A stretch of DNA of 64,000 nucleotides from Rhizobium sp. CB3090. Lineage in GTDB: Bacteria > Pseudomonadota > Alphaproteobacteria > Rhizobiales > Rhizobiaceae. Within the stretch, counting starts at the first letter, position 1, and the number at the start of each line of letters is the position of its first letter. Below, one piece after another: positions 1 to 8,629 of this stretch. The stretch is taken from positions 682,001 to 746,000 of the forward strand of contig NZ_CP121662.1 in the NCBI RefSeq assembly GCF_029714285.1. Direction: 5' to 3'. The position numbers and the translations under genes were made by a program. The notes under the pieces were generated by a model. It made no database searches, was not told the DNA's origin, and saw only the letters and a program-made list of their open reading frames with translations.

Positions 1-780
1 CCGCGGATTGCACGGCTGTTGGCCTCGCATCAGCGCTGGCTCCTGACCCAAACGGCCTATGCACTTCATCTGGAATATGACCCTGCCGTCGCCGGCTCCG
101 GCCTGACCGTCGTCAAGCTTCGGGATGTCATCACACAATACCGCGTCGCAAGCCGCAACACCGTGCTGAGCTATATCGAAGAACTGCTGACGTATCGCTT
201 CCTCGTTCCCGCCGCTGGCGTTGTCCGACGTCCGCGCCGCTACGAGCCGGCCGAAGTCAGTCAAACCGCAATGTTCAGTTGGTATCTCGCCAATCTCGCG
301 GCACTCGATCTGCTCGACAATGGTGGCCGTGCCGCGACGCTTGCCGCTCATCCGGTACTGATCGATCTCGCGCAGCCGCGCATGGCGCGCCGCTGCCTGG
401 AGACATCAGCCTGGCGCGAGCCGCCGGAGCGGGTCGGTTTGTTTCTCTGGACGGAAGCGGGGGGCCTTGTGATGGACCATCTCGTCGCCCGGCTGGATCT
501 GAGTACGGAAGTGGACGGACGCGTCAATCTTGGGCGCATAGATACACGGGCAATCGCTGCACAATTCATGATGTCGCGCACCCATTTGCAGCGCCTTCTG
601 CGCAAGGCTATCGATGGCGGCAGTTTGGGCTGGTACGACGAATCGAAAAAGACACAGCTTTGGATGTCTCGTGACTTTCTTGACGAATATTGCCGCTGGC
701 AGGCCGTGAAACTCGCTGCCGTGGATGAAGCTTTTACCTGGGCGCAATCGGCAGCGGCATGTGCGGTTTCAGAGCACTGA
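1..780 (+). CDS. Uncharacterised regulator-like protein, 5' end missing
   Basis: The frame is open from the first base of the window, so the gene starts upstream. The TTG at position 19 is only the first possible start inside the window. I do not recognise a named family. The visible ~255 residues have two stretches that read like helix-turn-helix modules: an N-terminal one around residues 30-60 (VASRNTVLSYIEELL, resembling a winged helix) and a C-terminal one near residues 175-200 (IAAQFMMSRTHLQRLLRKA). This suggests a DNA-binding protein with an alpha-helical middle. No transmembrane segment or signal peptide is visible. Codon use is typical of the window. The regulatory role is inferred from helix-turn-helix appearance alone. 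Confidence 0.6.
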   Translation, partial: PRIARLLASHQRWLLTQTAYALHLEYDPAVAGSGLTVVKLRDVITQYRVASRNTVLSYIEELLTYRFLVPAAGVVRRPRRYEPAEVSQTAMFSWYLANLAALDLLDNGGRAATLAAHPVLIDLAQPRMARRCLETSAWREPPERVGLFLWTEAGGLVMDHLVARLDLSTEVDGRVNLGRIDTRAIAAQFMMSRTHLQRLLRKAIDGGSLGWYDESKKTQLWMSRDFLDEYCRWQAVKLAAVDEAFTWAQSAAACAVSEH

Positions 781-884
781 GCCAAATAGAAACGCCAGCT
801 AGGCCCGGCGCTGCTCTTCATGAAAAATCTCTTATAAAATCCGAAGCAAAAGGGACGGGATCATCGATCTCACCCTTTCCAAAC

Positions 885-1064
885 CTACAAGGGGATGCCG
901 GCAGCCGCCGCGCGTGCGCGGCTGAGTTCGCTCTTTTCGGCCTTGCGCAGGCTGCGCGAGCGCTCGAATTCCTCCGCCGCGCGCACCGCTGCGCCAATAT
1001 GGCCGACGGAGTCGATAAGGGTGCAAAGCGAGCGCAAGCCTAAAGACACGGTGTTAGCACTCAC
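885..1064 (-). CDS. Small hypothetical protein (59 aa), overlaps the preceding small ORF
   Basis: This frame has strong third-position GC bias and opens with GTG at 1064, overlapping the end of the upstream small ORF by 11 bases. No Shine-Dalgarno is visible, so translation would need coupling to, or a frameshift from, the upstream frame. The product is charged and helical (core VGHIGAAVRAAEEFERSRSL), vaguely like small arginine-rich rhizobial proteins. I do not recognise the family. It may be the second half of one protein split by a frameshift. Confidence 0.4.
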   Translation of the reverse strand: MSANTVSLGLRSLCTLIDSVGHIGAAVRAAEEFERSRSLRKAEKSELSRARAAAAGIPL

Positions 1065-1245
1065 GGAAATCGGCGAAAATAGCGGTCGGACGTGCAACGC
1101 GGGCAGACATTCCGGTGCCGCGAGCAGTCATCTGCTCATTGGCGGCGATGCCGAGGCTGCGATGGCCATTGGTGGCGCGTACAGGTACGATAACGCGACG
1201 CAGGGTATCAAACCCGCTATGGATAGGACGGAAACGAGCAGTCAT
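1054..1245 (-). CDS. Small hypothetical protein (63 aa)
   Basis: ATG at 1245 is preceded on the minus strand by GAAAGGAACC, a good ribosome binding site about 8 bases upstream. The product begins MTARFRPIHSGFDTLRRV and ends FADFREC. It is basic with no membrane segment. Codon use looks real. No family is recognised. The coding signal continues in another frame just where this frame stops (see the 885-1064 entry), so the two pieces may be one gene with a frameshift. Confidence 0.45.
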   Translation of the reverse strand: MTARFRPIHSGFDTLRRVIVPVRATNGHRSLGIAANEQMTARGTGMSARVARPTAIFADFREC

Positions 1246-1387
1246 GGCCTTGGTTCCTTTCAAATTTCCTCCCAAGACACACCGCATATATTGCAATGCA
1301 GCATTGATTCTGCAATGCACAAGGCCGGAATACTGCCATGCAAAGAACGCATGGCAAGTTTCATCTTCCGTTAATATCGATGAAAAA

Positions 1388-2275
1388 TTAGTCCGAAATC
1401 TTGGCGCTGACACGAATTTTGAAGCTCAGAAGATCATTCCACGCCAATCGCTTATTGATAGGAGCCGTCAGCAGTTCCTGAGGATGGAGGCTGGCGATTG
1501 CTGGTATCGCTCGGCCGGCGATCGTCACGTCCCGCCACTGTCCGCGCAGGCCGTGAATAGTTTCGTTGCTTTCGAAGAAATGACGAGCGGTGAAATTGCC
1601 GAGCAGCAGCAAGGCTTTCGGCTCCGCCAGCGCAATCTGCCGTTCGATGAAGGGGCGGCAGATCTCGACTTCCGGAGCCGACGGCGCGCGATTTCCCGGC
1701 GGGCGCCAGGGAATGACATTGGTGAGCAGGATGCCGTCGCGCTGCAGGCCGATGGCGCCCAGCATCTTGTCGAGCAATTGTCCGGTTCGTCCGGCAAAGG
1801 GCAGGCCTTCGCGGTCGTCGTCGGCGCTGGGCATCGGGCCGATCACCATGATACGGCCTTCGGCGCTGCCGCTGGCGAAAATGGTCGAGCGCGCGCTGTT
1901 TTTCAAGTTGCAGCCGTTGAAGGCCTCCAGCGCCGTCTTGAGTTCGCTGAGCGACCGGGCGCTTTCGGCGGCGAATCGGGCCTGTTCAATGGCTTGCTCG
2001 TCAGGGATGGCCGGTGTGCTTCGCGGCGACATCGGCGGGGCAGCCGGTTGCACGGCCTGGCGACGTTCCGGCTGTGTTGATGGCCTTGTGACGGGCTGGG
2101 GTGTCTCGGCGCGCGGCTGGACTGGCCGGGTGCCTTGGCGAGCGGCCTTCATCGTTTCGAATTCGGCAAAGCGGTCGACGGCCTCCTCTTCCAGCAGCCA
2201 TTCGACGCCGGCATCCGCATGAAAATGCAGAAGAGCGGCAAGTTCGGCCGGAGTGAGGTCGTTGGCGGAGATCAT
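1388..2275 (-). CDS. Uracil-DNA glycosylase family-4-like protein, divergent
   Basis: 295 residues. The C-terminal ~170 residues follow the family-4/5 uracil-DNA glycosylase fold: TNVIPWRPPGNR at 185-196, the CRPFIERQIAL helix at 206-216, and HPQELL at 264-269 followed by KRLAWNDLL. These enzymes excise uracil from DNA. The N-terminal ~90 residues are a proline-rich, probably disordered linker. Two features are odd. Motif A, normally GEAPG, reads GPMPS (146-150), and there are only two cysteines (C122, C206), where classical family-4 enzymes use four for a 4Fe-4S cluster. It lies downstream of the Hsp70-like gene on the same strand with a 55-base gap. Catalytic activity is uncertain; the fold assignment is secure. 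Confidence 0.8.
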   Translation of the reverse strand: MISANDLTPAELAALLHFHADAGVEWLLEEEAVDRFAEFETMKAARQGTRPVQPRAETPQPVTRPSTQPERRQAVQPAAPPMSPRSTPAIPDEQAIEQARFAAESARSLSELKTALEAFNGCNLKNSARSTIFASGSAEGRIMVIGPMPSADDDREGLPFAGRTGQLLDKMLGAIGLQRDGILLTNVIPWRPPGNRAPSAPEVEICRPFIERQIALAEPKALLLLGNFTARHFFESNETIHGLRGQWRDVTIAGRAIPAIASLHPQELLTAPINKRLAWNDLLSFKIRVSAKISD

Positions 2276-2330
2276 TGGCGAACTCTAACCAAAGCAGCGG
2301 AAGAACGAAAGGGCAGGGCGTTCTCCACCC

Positions 2331-3620
2331 TCACGCCGTCCACTGGCTGATGTCGTCGCGCTCGCCGATCAAAGCGAGGCCGTGAGCGATCGACAGCAGC
2401 TCGCCGCCGGTTTCGATCCGTTCCTGACCGAAGCGTTCGGTGAAGATGCGGCGCACCGCGGGCACGAAAGAGGTGCCGCCGGTAAGGAATACCTTGTCGA
2501 TGGCTTCCGGCGCTGTGTTGGTCGTCGCCAGCACGTCGTCAAGCGCGCCTTCGATGCGGGCGAGATCGTCGGCGATCCAGCTTTCGAAATCGGCGCGGCG
2601 CACTGTTTTTCGGCCGGCGCTGCCGAGCGGCGGGAAGTTGAATTCAGCTTCCTCGTTGGCCGAAAGCGCCATCTTCGTCGCCGACACCGCTTGATAGAGC
2701 GGATAGCCTTCGTCGTGTTCGACGAGCTCGATAAAGGTCTCCAGCTTTTCCGGCTCCAGGCTGCTGCGCACCAGCGCCTTCAGATCGGCATATTCGCGCG
2801 AGGTCTTGAAGATCGAAAGCTGATTCCAGCGGCCGAAATTGGCATAGTAGGAGGTGGGTACTTCCAGCAATTTGTCGAAGCTCTTGAAGAGGCTGCCCTT
2901 GCCGATCGCCGGCGATACGATGTTGTCGATCATCCGGAAGTCGAAGTGATCGCCGGCGATGCCGACGCCGGAATGGCCGATCGGGGTTGCCGTCAGCTTT
3001 CCGCCGTGCGTCTCGAAGCGGATCAGCGAATAGTCCGTGGTGCCGCCGCCGAAATCGGCGACCAGCACGGTCGCGTCCGCTGTCAGATGCTGGGCGAAAT
3101 AGAAGGCGGCTGCCACCGGCTCGTAGACATAATGGATTTCAGGAAAGCCGAAGCGCGACAGCGCCTCGTTATAGCGGGCTGTGGCGAGCGATGCATTCGG
3201 ATTGGCACCGGCAAAATGCACCGGCCGGCCCGCGACGATGCGGCCAACATCCGTCGGCCAGCCCTCGCCGGCATAAGCGCGCAGCCGGCGCACGAAGATC
3301 TCCATCAGGTCCTCGAAGGTGTGGCGTTTGGCGAAGATCAGCGTGCCCTGGAAAAGGGCGCTTGCCGCAAAGGTCTTGATCGATTGCAGAAAGCGGCAAT
3401 CGCCGGGATTATCGATGAACTGCCGGATAGCGGCATGCCCTGCCTCGACCTTCAGCGCCGCAGCCCCCAGTCCCGGATCCTTCATGAAGGACAGGGCCGT
3501 GCGCATGCTGTCAGCGGTGCCGGCGACGCTGGTGAAGGCGACCGATTGCGTCGCCGGACCATCGGCCATCGCCAAAACCGTGTTTGTTGTGCCGAAGTCC
3601 AAACCAAGCGCCCGAGCCAT
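2331..3620 (-). CDS. Hsp70 family protein (YegD-like, ATPase domain only)
   Basis: 429 residues covering an actin-like ATPase fold without the Hsp70 C-terminal substrate-binding domain. Phosphate-1 loop GLDFGTTNTV at residues 6-15, phosphate-2 DFGGGTTD at 189-196, and an adenosine-type motif VFLTGGTSFVPAVR near the C-terminus. This is the architecture of YegD-like proteins (canonical DnaK is ~640 aa), whose client function is poorly defined. ATG at 3620 follows AAGGGAG at 8-base spacing. The uracil-DNA glycosylase-like gene follows 55 bases downstream, so the two may be cotranscribed. Confidence 0.88.
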   Translation of the reverse strand: MARALGLDFGTTNTVLAMADGPATQSVAFTSVAGTADSMRTALSFMKDPGLGAAALKVEAGHAAIRQFIDNPGDCRFLQSIKTFAASALFQGTLIFAKRHTFEDLMEIFVRRLRAYAGEGWPTDVGRIVAGRPVHFAGANPNASLATARYNEALSRFGFPEIHYVYEPVAAAFYFAQHLTADATVLVADFGGGTTDYSLIRFETHGGKLTATPIGHSGVGIAGDHFDFRMIDNIVSPAIGKGSLFKSFDKLLEVPTSYYANFGRWNQLSIFKTSREYADLKALVRSSLEPEKLETFIELVEHDEGYPLYQAVSATKMALSANEEAEFNFPPLGSAGRKTVRRADFESWIADDLARIEGALDDVLATTNTAPEAIDKVFLTGGTSFVPAVRRIFTERFGQERIETGGELLSIAHGLALIGERDDISQWTA

Positions 3621-3773
3621 GCCCGCACTCCCTTCTGCTGAAAATTTTTTGGATTGGGGCTATGCCCCTCATGGAACGCGAGACGCGCCCTTGTCGTAAA
3701 GAGGGCGCGTCATGGCATGGCTGGACTGTGAGTGCAAGACTTGAACGAGCATTTGTTTCGCAGGAGCGTGCCC

Positions 3774-3793
3774 GAAAACCGCTTCGCGGTTTC
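3774..3793. repeat. Palindromic intergenic element
   Basis: AAAACCGC-TTC-GCGGTTT inverted repeat within a stretch that resembles dispersed rhizobial intergenic palindromes (a CCGCTTCGCGG core flanked by GCGTGCCC and GGATCGCGCC). It lies between the Hsp70-like gene and the end of the RND operon. Confidence 0.4.
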
Positions 3794-3805
3794 AGGATCG
3801 CGCCA

Positions 3806-3836
3806 AAGTAAAACGGGCGCCTCGCAGCGCCCGTCC
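3806..3836 (-). terminator. Intrinsic terminator of the RND operon
   Basis: Perfect 8-bp stem ACGGGCGC / GCGCCCGT (3813-3820 with 3827-3834, 6-base loop). On the minus strand it is followed by TTTACTTT, just after the permease stop codon. Confidence 0.75.
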
Positions 3837-3840
3837 GTTA

Positions 3841-6800
3841 TCATTCGGCAGCGATGGCCGCCGGCCTTTTTTCTTCGTGCTGATGCTTGCCCTTGCGCTT
3901 GCCGAGGCGAACCAGGAAATCGCTCAGAGAATTCATCTGAAGGAAGATGACTGGCGTGATGAACAGCGTCAGGATCTGCGAGACGACAAGGCCGCCGACG
4001 ACGGCAACACCGAGCGGCTGGCGCAGTTCCGAGCTGGCACCGCCACCGATGGCGATCGGCAGTGCGCCGAGCAGGGCGCAGAAGGTCGTCATCATGATCG
4101 GACGGAAGCGGCGCACGCAGGCTTCGTGGATCGCCTCCGCCGGCGATATGCCGGCGGTCGATCGAAGCGTGTCCAGCGCCACGTCGATCATCATGATCGC
4201 GTTCTTTTTGACGATACCGATCAGCATCAGCAAGCCGATGAGCGCGATGATCGACAGGTCGAAGCCGAAGACCTTCAGCGCAAGCAGCGCGCCGAGTGCA
4301 GCGGCGGGCAGGCCGGAGAGGATAGTCAGCGGATGGATGAAGCTCTCGTAGAGAACACCGAGAACCACATAGATCGTAAGCACAGCGGCAAGGATGAGGT
4401 AAGGCGTGCTGCCTTGCGACTGCTGGAAGATCTGGGCAGTGCCGCCATAGGACGTGAAGACGTCCGCCGGCATGTTGATGTCCTTCTTGATCTGGTCGAT
4501 CTGGGCGGTGGCGTCCCCGAGTGCTTCGCCGGCCGGCAGGTTGAAGGACACGGTGGTCGAAACGAGCTGGCCGGTCTGGTTGATGGTCACCGGGCCGGTG
4601 GTCCGCTCGACATGCGCGAAATTTGACAACGGCACCAGAGCGCCGCTTGCCGAGGCGATCCGGATTTCCTGCAGCTTCTGGTCATCCCAGGGCTTGCTGG
4701 TATCGTATTCGACGATCACGTCATAGCTGTCGCCGGTCGACTGGATCTGTGCCGCGGCATAACCACCAAAGCCTTCTTCCAGTGATGTGCGTAGCTGATT
4801 GTTGTTGATGCCGTAGGCGGCAGCCTTTTCGGTATCGACGACGATATTAGCCTGCAGCGCGTTGTTCTGCTCGTCCGAGGCAACATCCGTGAAGCGCGGA
4901 TCGCGGCGCATCGCATCCTGGATCTTGTTAGCCCAGAAGTTGGTCTGGTCTGCGCTCAGCGCCTGAATGACGAGTTGGTATTGGCTGGCGGTCTGACGGC
5001 CGCCGAAGCGCAAGCTTTGCTGGGGCGTGATATAGGCCTTGAGGCCGGCGATCTTGCTGATGCCGGCGCGCAGCTCCCGCAGGGTGTTGTCGAGCGGCTC
5101 ACGCTGATCCTTCGCCTTCAACTCGACATACATGGTGCCGTTGTTCAACGGCTGGCGCACGTTGCCGCCGACGATTGACATGACGTGGGCGACGGCCGGG
5201 TTTTGTTTTACGATTGCCGCTGCCTGGTTCTGCAGGTTCTGCATTGCAGGATAGGAAATATCCTGCCGCGCCTGGGTCGAGATCGTCAGGCGGCCGATGT
5301 CTTCGGTCGGGAAGAAACTGGCGGGCAATACCATGAAAAGGTACGCCGAGAGACCGACCGAGCCGAAGAAGCAGAGAAGAACGGTACCGCGATGGCGCAA
5401 GCACCAGCCGACGCCCCTGTCGTAACAACGTTGGGTCCAGTCGAAACCGACGTTGAAAAGACGCACCGGCAACGGCGGCTGGTCGTGACCGGCCGACAGG
5501 CGCGAGCTGAGCATCGGTGTGACGCTCAAGGAGACGATGGCCGAGGACACGATGGCGATCGCGACCACCATGCCGAACTCGTTGAAGATGCGGCCGACGA
5601 CGCCGCCCATCAGCAGGATCGGAATGAACACGGCGATCAGCGAAATCGACATCGATATGATGGTATAGCTGACTTCCGCCGAGCCCTTGAGCGCTGCCTC
5701 GAGCACGGGCATGCCTTCTTCGACATGCCGCAGTATGTTTTCGAGCATGACAATGGCGTCGTCCACCACGAGACCGACCGCAAGCGTCAATCCGAGCAGC
5801 GAAATATTATCGATGCTATATCCGAGAATGTACATCATGCCGAAGGTCGCAATAAGCGACAGCGGTACGGCAAGGCCGGGGATGATCGTTGCCGTGACAT
5901 GACCGGTGAAGAGATAGATCACCAGCACGACGAGGCCGATCGTCAGCATCAGCGTGAATTTCACATCCGAAATCGCAGCGCGGATCGGCTGCGCTGAGTC
6001 GTTCATGACGGTTGTCTTCACCGAGCCCGGGATTTCCGCGTGTAGCTGCGGCAATTTGGCGTTGATGGCGTCGACCACATCGACCGTATTGGCATCCGGC
6101 TGGCGCTGGATGGCAAGAATGATCGCCCGCTTGCCGTCATACCAGGAGCCGGCATTGGTGTTTTCCACGCTGTCCTGCACGTCGGCAACGTCGCTGAGGT
6201 GGATCGGCGCGCCGTTCGGGTTGGCGATGACAAGTGACCGGAACTCCGCGGCATTGGTGCGCTGCGTGTTGGAGTTGATGGTCATGCTCTGCGAATTGTT
6301 CTGCAGAGTGCCCACCGGAACCTGGCTGTTGGCGTTGACTAGGGCATTGTTGACCGTATCGATGCCGATGCTGCGGTCCTGCAGCTTGGCGGGATCGACT
6401 TCGACGCGCACCGCATATGTCTGGGCGCCGAACACCGTCACTTCCGCCACGCCCGGAAGCGTGGACAGAGACGGCGAGATGATGTCTTCGGCGATTTCGT
6501 CAAGCTTGCTGCGCGGCATCGTATCGCTCTGCACGGCCAGAAGCATGACCGGCGCATCGGCCGGGTTGGTCTTGCGGTAGCTTGGTGGCACGGTCAGATT
6601 GTCGGGCAACTGACGTGTCGCGTGCGAGATTGCAGCCTGGACGTCAGCCGCAGCGGCATCGATATCGCGATTAAGATCAAACTGCAGCACGATGCTGGTG
6701 TTGCCGAGCGAGTTCGTCGACGAAATTTCGCTGATGCCGGGAATGGTCTCGAACTGCTTGATCAGAGGCGTCGAAACCGACGTCGCCATGGTCTGCGGCG

Positions 6801-6960
6801 AGGCGCCTGTCAATTGCGCGGTAACGTTGATCGTCGGAAAGTCGACCTGAGGCAAGGCCGCCACGGGCACGAGGCGATAGCCTGCCCAGCCTGCCATGAC
6901 CACCCCCAAGGCCAAAAGCGTCGTCGCGACCGGCCGTCTTATACAGAAGCTGGGGATCAT
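3841..6960 (-). CDS. RND efflux permease (HAE1 / MdtB-MuxB type)
   Basis: 1039 residues, the normal length for an inner-membrane proton-driven RND pump. The N-terminus MIPSFCIRRPVATTLLALG leads into TM1, followed by the periplasmic porter region (PQVDFPTINV, TLPGVAEVTVFG). The TM4 proton-relay motif is LAVGLVVDDAIVMLEN with paired Asp. The second half repeats the architecture and ends with a basic cytoplasmic tail. The start overlaps the stop of the adaptor gene by 4 bases, so the two are one transcript. A partner outer-membrane channel is not encoded nearby. The substrate cannot be read from sequence; relatives export drugs, bile salts or flavonoid-like compounds. Confidence 0.95.
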   Translation of the reverse strand: MIPSFCIRRPVATTLLALGVVMAGWAGYRLVPVAALPQVDFPTINVTAQLTGASPQTMATSVSTPLIKQFETIPGISEISSTNSLGNTSIVLQFDLNRDIDAAAADVQAAISHATRQLPDNLTVPPSYRKTNPADAPVMLLAVQSDTMPRSKLDEIAEDIISPSLSTLPGVAEVTVFGAQTYAVRVEVDPAKLQDRSIGIDTVNNALVNANSQVPVGTLQNNSQSMTINSNTQRTNAAEFRSLVIANPNGAPIHLSDVADVQDSVENTNAGSWYDGKRAIILAIQRQPDANTVDVVDAINAKLPQLHAEIPGSVKTTVMNDSAQPIRAAISDVKFTLMLTIGLVVLVIYLFTGHVTATIIPGLAVPLSLIATFGMMYILGYSIDNISLLGLTLAVGLVVDDAIVMLENILRHVEEGMPVLEAALKGSAEVSYTIISMSISLIAVFIPILLMGGVVGRIFNEFGMVVAIAIVSSAIVSLSVTPMLSSRLSAGHDQPPLPVRLFNVGFDWTQRCYDRGVGWCLRHRGTVLLCFFGSVGLSAYLFMVLPASFFPTEDIGRLTISTQARQDISYPAMQNLQNQAAAIVKQNPAVAHVMSIVGGNVRQPLNNGTMYVELKAKDQREPLDNTLRELRAGISKIAGLKAYITPQQSLRFGGRQTASQYQLVIQALSADQTNFWANKIQDAMRRDPRFTDVASDEQNNALQANIVVDTEKAAAYGINNNQLRTSLEEGFGGYAAAQIQSTGDSYDVIVEYDTSKPWDDQKLQEIRIASASGALVPLSNFAHVERTTGPVTINQTGQLVSTTVSFNLPAGEALGDATAQIDQIKKDINMPADVFTSYGGTAQIFQQSQGSTPYLILAAVLTIYVVLGVLYESFIHPLTILSGLPAAALGALLALKVFGFDLSIIALIGLLMLIGIVKKNAIMMIDVALDTLRSTAGISPAEAIHEACVRRFRPIMMTTFCALLGALPIAIGGGASSELRQPLGVAVVGGLVVSQILTLFITPVIFLQMNSLSDFLVRLGKRKGKHQHEEKRPAAIAAE

Positions 6961-8201
6961 TGCTGCGCTCCGACAGAGATCGTTTCGGTTTTCTGACCCG
7001 ACTGATCGTCAGCCGAGGCGACTTTCTGCGGCGTGGCATCGCTGAATTGTTCGACAACGCTCTGGCCGTCATTCAACTGAACCTGTCCTTCGGTTACGAC
7101 GTGGTCGCCTTCAGAAAGGCCCTTGGCGATCGCGGTGTACCCACCATTCTGGCGCGCAACGGTGACCGGTGTCATATGCACCTTGTTGTCCTTGACGACA
7201 AAGGCAAAGAAGCCGTCCGGGCCGGGGCTAATGGCAACGGTGGGTGCGACGAGAACAGGCTGGTTGTCGTTGAAATGCACGACGATGTTGACCGACTGGC
7301 CGGGCCAGATGGCACCGTTGGCATTGTTGAACTTCGCCTTGGCGAGGATTGTGCCGGATGCGGCATCGACCTGGTTGTCATAAAAGCTCATCGCGCCCTG
7401 GCGCGACTTGCCTTGTTCCGACCGGGGTACGGTGCTGACGGGAACGGTTCCGGCCTTCATCGCCTCCTCCAGCTCGCGCAGGTGGCTCTCCTGCAGGTGG
7501 AACTTGACATAGATCGGATCGTACTGGGCGATCGATACGATTGCGGTGCCGGGGCTCACATAGGCGCCGACGCTGAGGGCGACGTCGCCGAGACGGCCAT
7601 CATAGGGCGCGCGGATCTCAGTGTGCTCGAGCAGAACCTGATCAGATGCGAGCTGCGCCTTGTCGCCGTTGACCGTCGCGACAGCCGTATCGCGCGCTGC
7701 GACCGCCTGGTCTACCGTCTGCTGTGTGCCGGCGTTATTCAGGAGGGTCTTGGCCCGCGTCAGTGCCGCTTCGGCTTCGGTGAGCGTCGCCTGGTCCTTG
7801 GCAAGCGTTGCCTGGTCCTTGTCGACGGCGGCCTGGGCCGTGCGCGGATCGAGCTTGGCGATCAGGTCGCCGGCCTTGACCATGGCGCCATCCTGAGCTG
7901 CTATCGAGGTGATGATGCCGGACTCCTGCGCGGCGATTGTGGTCGTATCCTGCGCATCGGCCCAGCCGGTGGCGGTAACGTCGTTGGCGAGCGTCGTTTT
8001 CGTGACCGCCACGGTTTTGACCACTTGCGGCGCAGCCTGGCGCCTGGCGTGGCCGGCGGCATCCGCAGCCTTGCTGCTATCCTCGGTCTTGGCGGACGCC
8101 CTGTCGATTAAATCGGACATAAAGGGGATACGGTCGCGGTAGCTCCAGACTCCAAGAGCTGCAACAGCGAGAAGGCAGAGGAAGAGCCCAAATTTCTTCA
8201 T
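6957..8201 (-). CDS. RND efflux periplasmic adaptor (membrane fusion protein)
   Basis: 414 residues. The N-terminal hydrophobic segment (KKFGLFLCLLAVAALGVWSY) anchors it in the inner membrane. It has the standard adaptor order: biotinyl-lipoyl half-motif near residue 90 (AQESGIITSIAAQDGAMVKAG), alpha-helical hairpin with DQATLAKDQATLTEAEAAL, second lipoyl half (IRAPYDGRLGDVALSVGAYV), then beta-barrel. The last ~30 residues form a Ser/Gln-rich tail. It is the first gene of a two-gene operon and overlaps the permease start by 4 bases. An inverted repeat about 105 bases upstream could be a repressor site. Confidence 0.93.
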   Translation of the reverse strand: MKKFGLFLCLLAVAALGVWSYRDRIPFMSDLIDRASAKTEDSSKAADAAGHARRQAAPQVVKTVAVTKTTLANDVTATGWADAQDTTTIAAQESGIITSIAAQDGAMVKAGDLIAKLDPRTAQAAVDKDQATLAKDQATLTEAEAALTRAKTLLNNAGTQQTVDQAVAARDTAVATVNGDKAQLASDQVLLEHTEIRAPYDGRLGDVALSVGAYVSPGTAIVSIAQYDPIYVKFHLQESHLRELEEAMKAGTVPVSTVPRSEQGKSRQGAMSFYDNQVDAASGTILAKAKFNNANGAIWPGQSVNIVVHFNDNQPVLVAPTVAISPGPDGFFAFVVKDNKVHMTPVTVARQNGGYTAIAKGLSEGDHVVTEGQVQLNDGQSVVEQFSDATPQKVASADDQSGQKTETISVGAQQ

Positions 8202-8629
8202 ATTTTAAAAACCGATCGAGGCGAGTTGCAGGAAATGCGGTGACCTCGAAGTGGGTTTATCGCAGCGCAAAAAAGGCGCGTTTCGCCATAATCCATCACA
8301 TCGCCGGTACCGCTAACGTTCGGTATTCTGTCCCTATAACGTGAATTGATGAACGCTAGTTCGCAGTAACCTACCATCTGTTCGACAGGGTGGAAAATTA
8401 ACAGTTGGAAAGCTTTGCCGGTAAGCTTCCGTTTGCAGTGCAATAGATAGTTGAAATGACTATTTTTTGATTGCCGCTATGTAATAAAGGCTGAGAAATG
8501 CCGGTCTTTTGCCTTCACCCGTCCGGAATCCACAGGTTTGGGCTTGGCACTAGCCAATTCGTTTCTCACGCGATTGTGTTCAGAAGGTCGCTTTTCTGAG
8601 GATGAATGCCTCCTTCGTTGAGCGCGCAT
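8202..8629. other. Intergenic region upstream of the RND operon
   Basis: 428 bases, AT-richer than the flanks. I see no convincing gene; a minus-strand open frame at 8198-8443 lacks codon bias. It must hold the RND operon promoter and the downstream flank of the SDR gene. The clearest structure is the palindrome at 8308-8325. Confidence 0.5.
8308..8325. promoter_or_regulatory. Palindrome upstream of the RND operon (possible repressor operator)
   Basis: TACCG-N8-CGGTA with an AACGTT palindromic centre, about 105 bases upstream of the adaptor start. The size and symmetry suit a TetR-type operator, but no regulator gene is adjacent. Confidence 0.35.
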
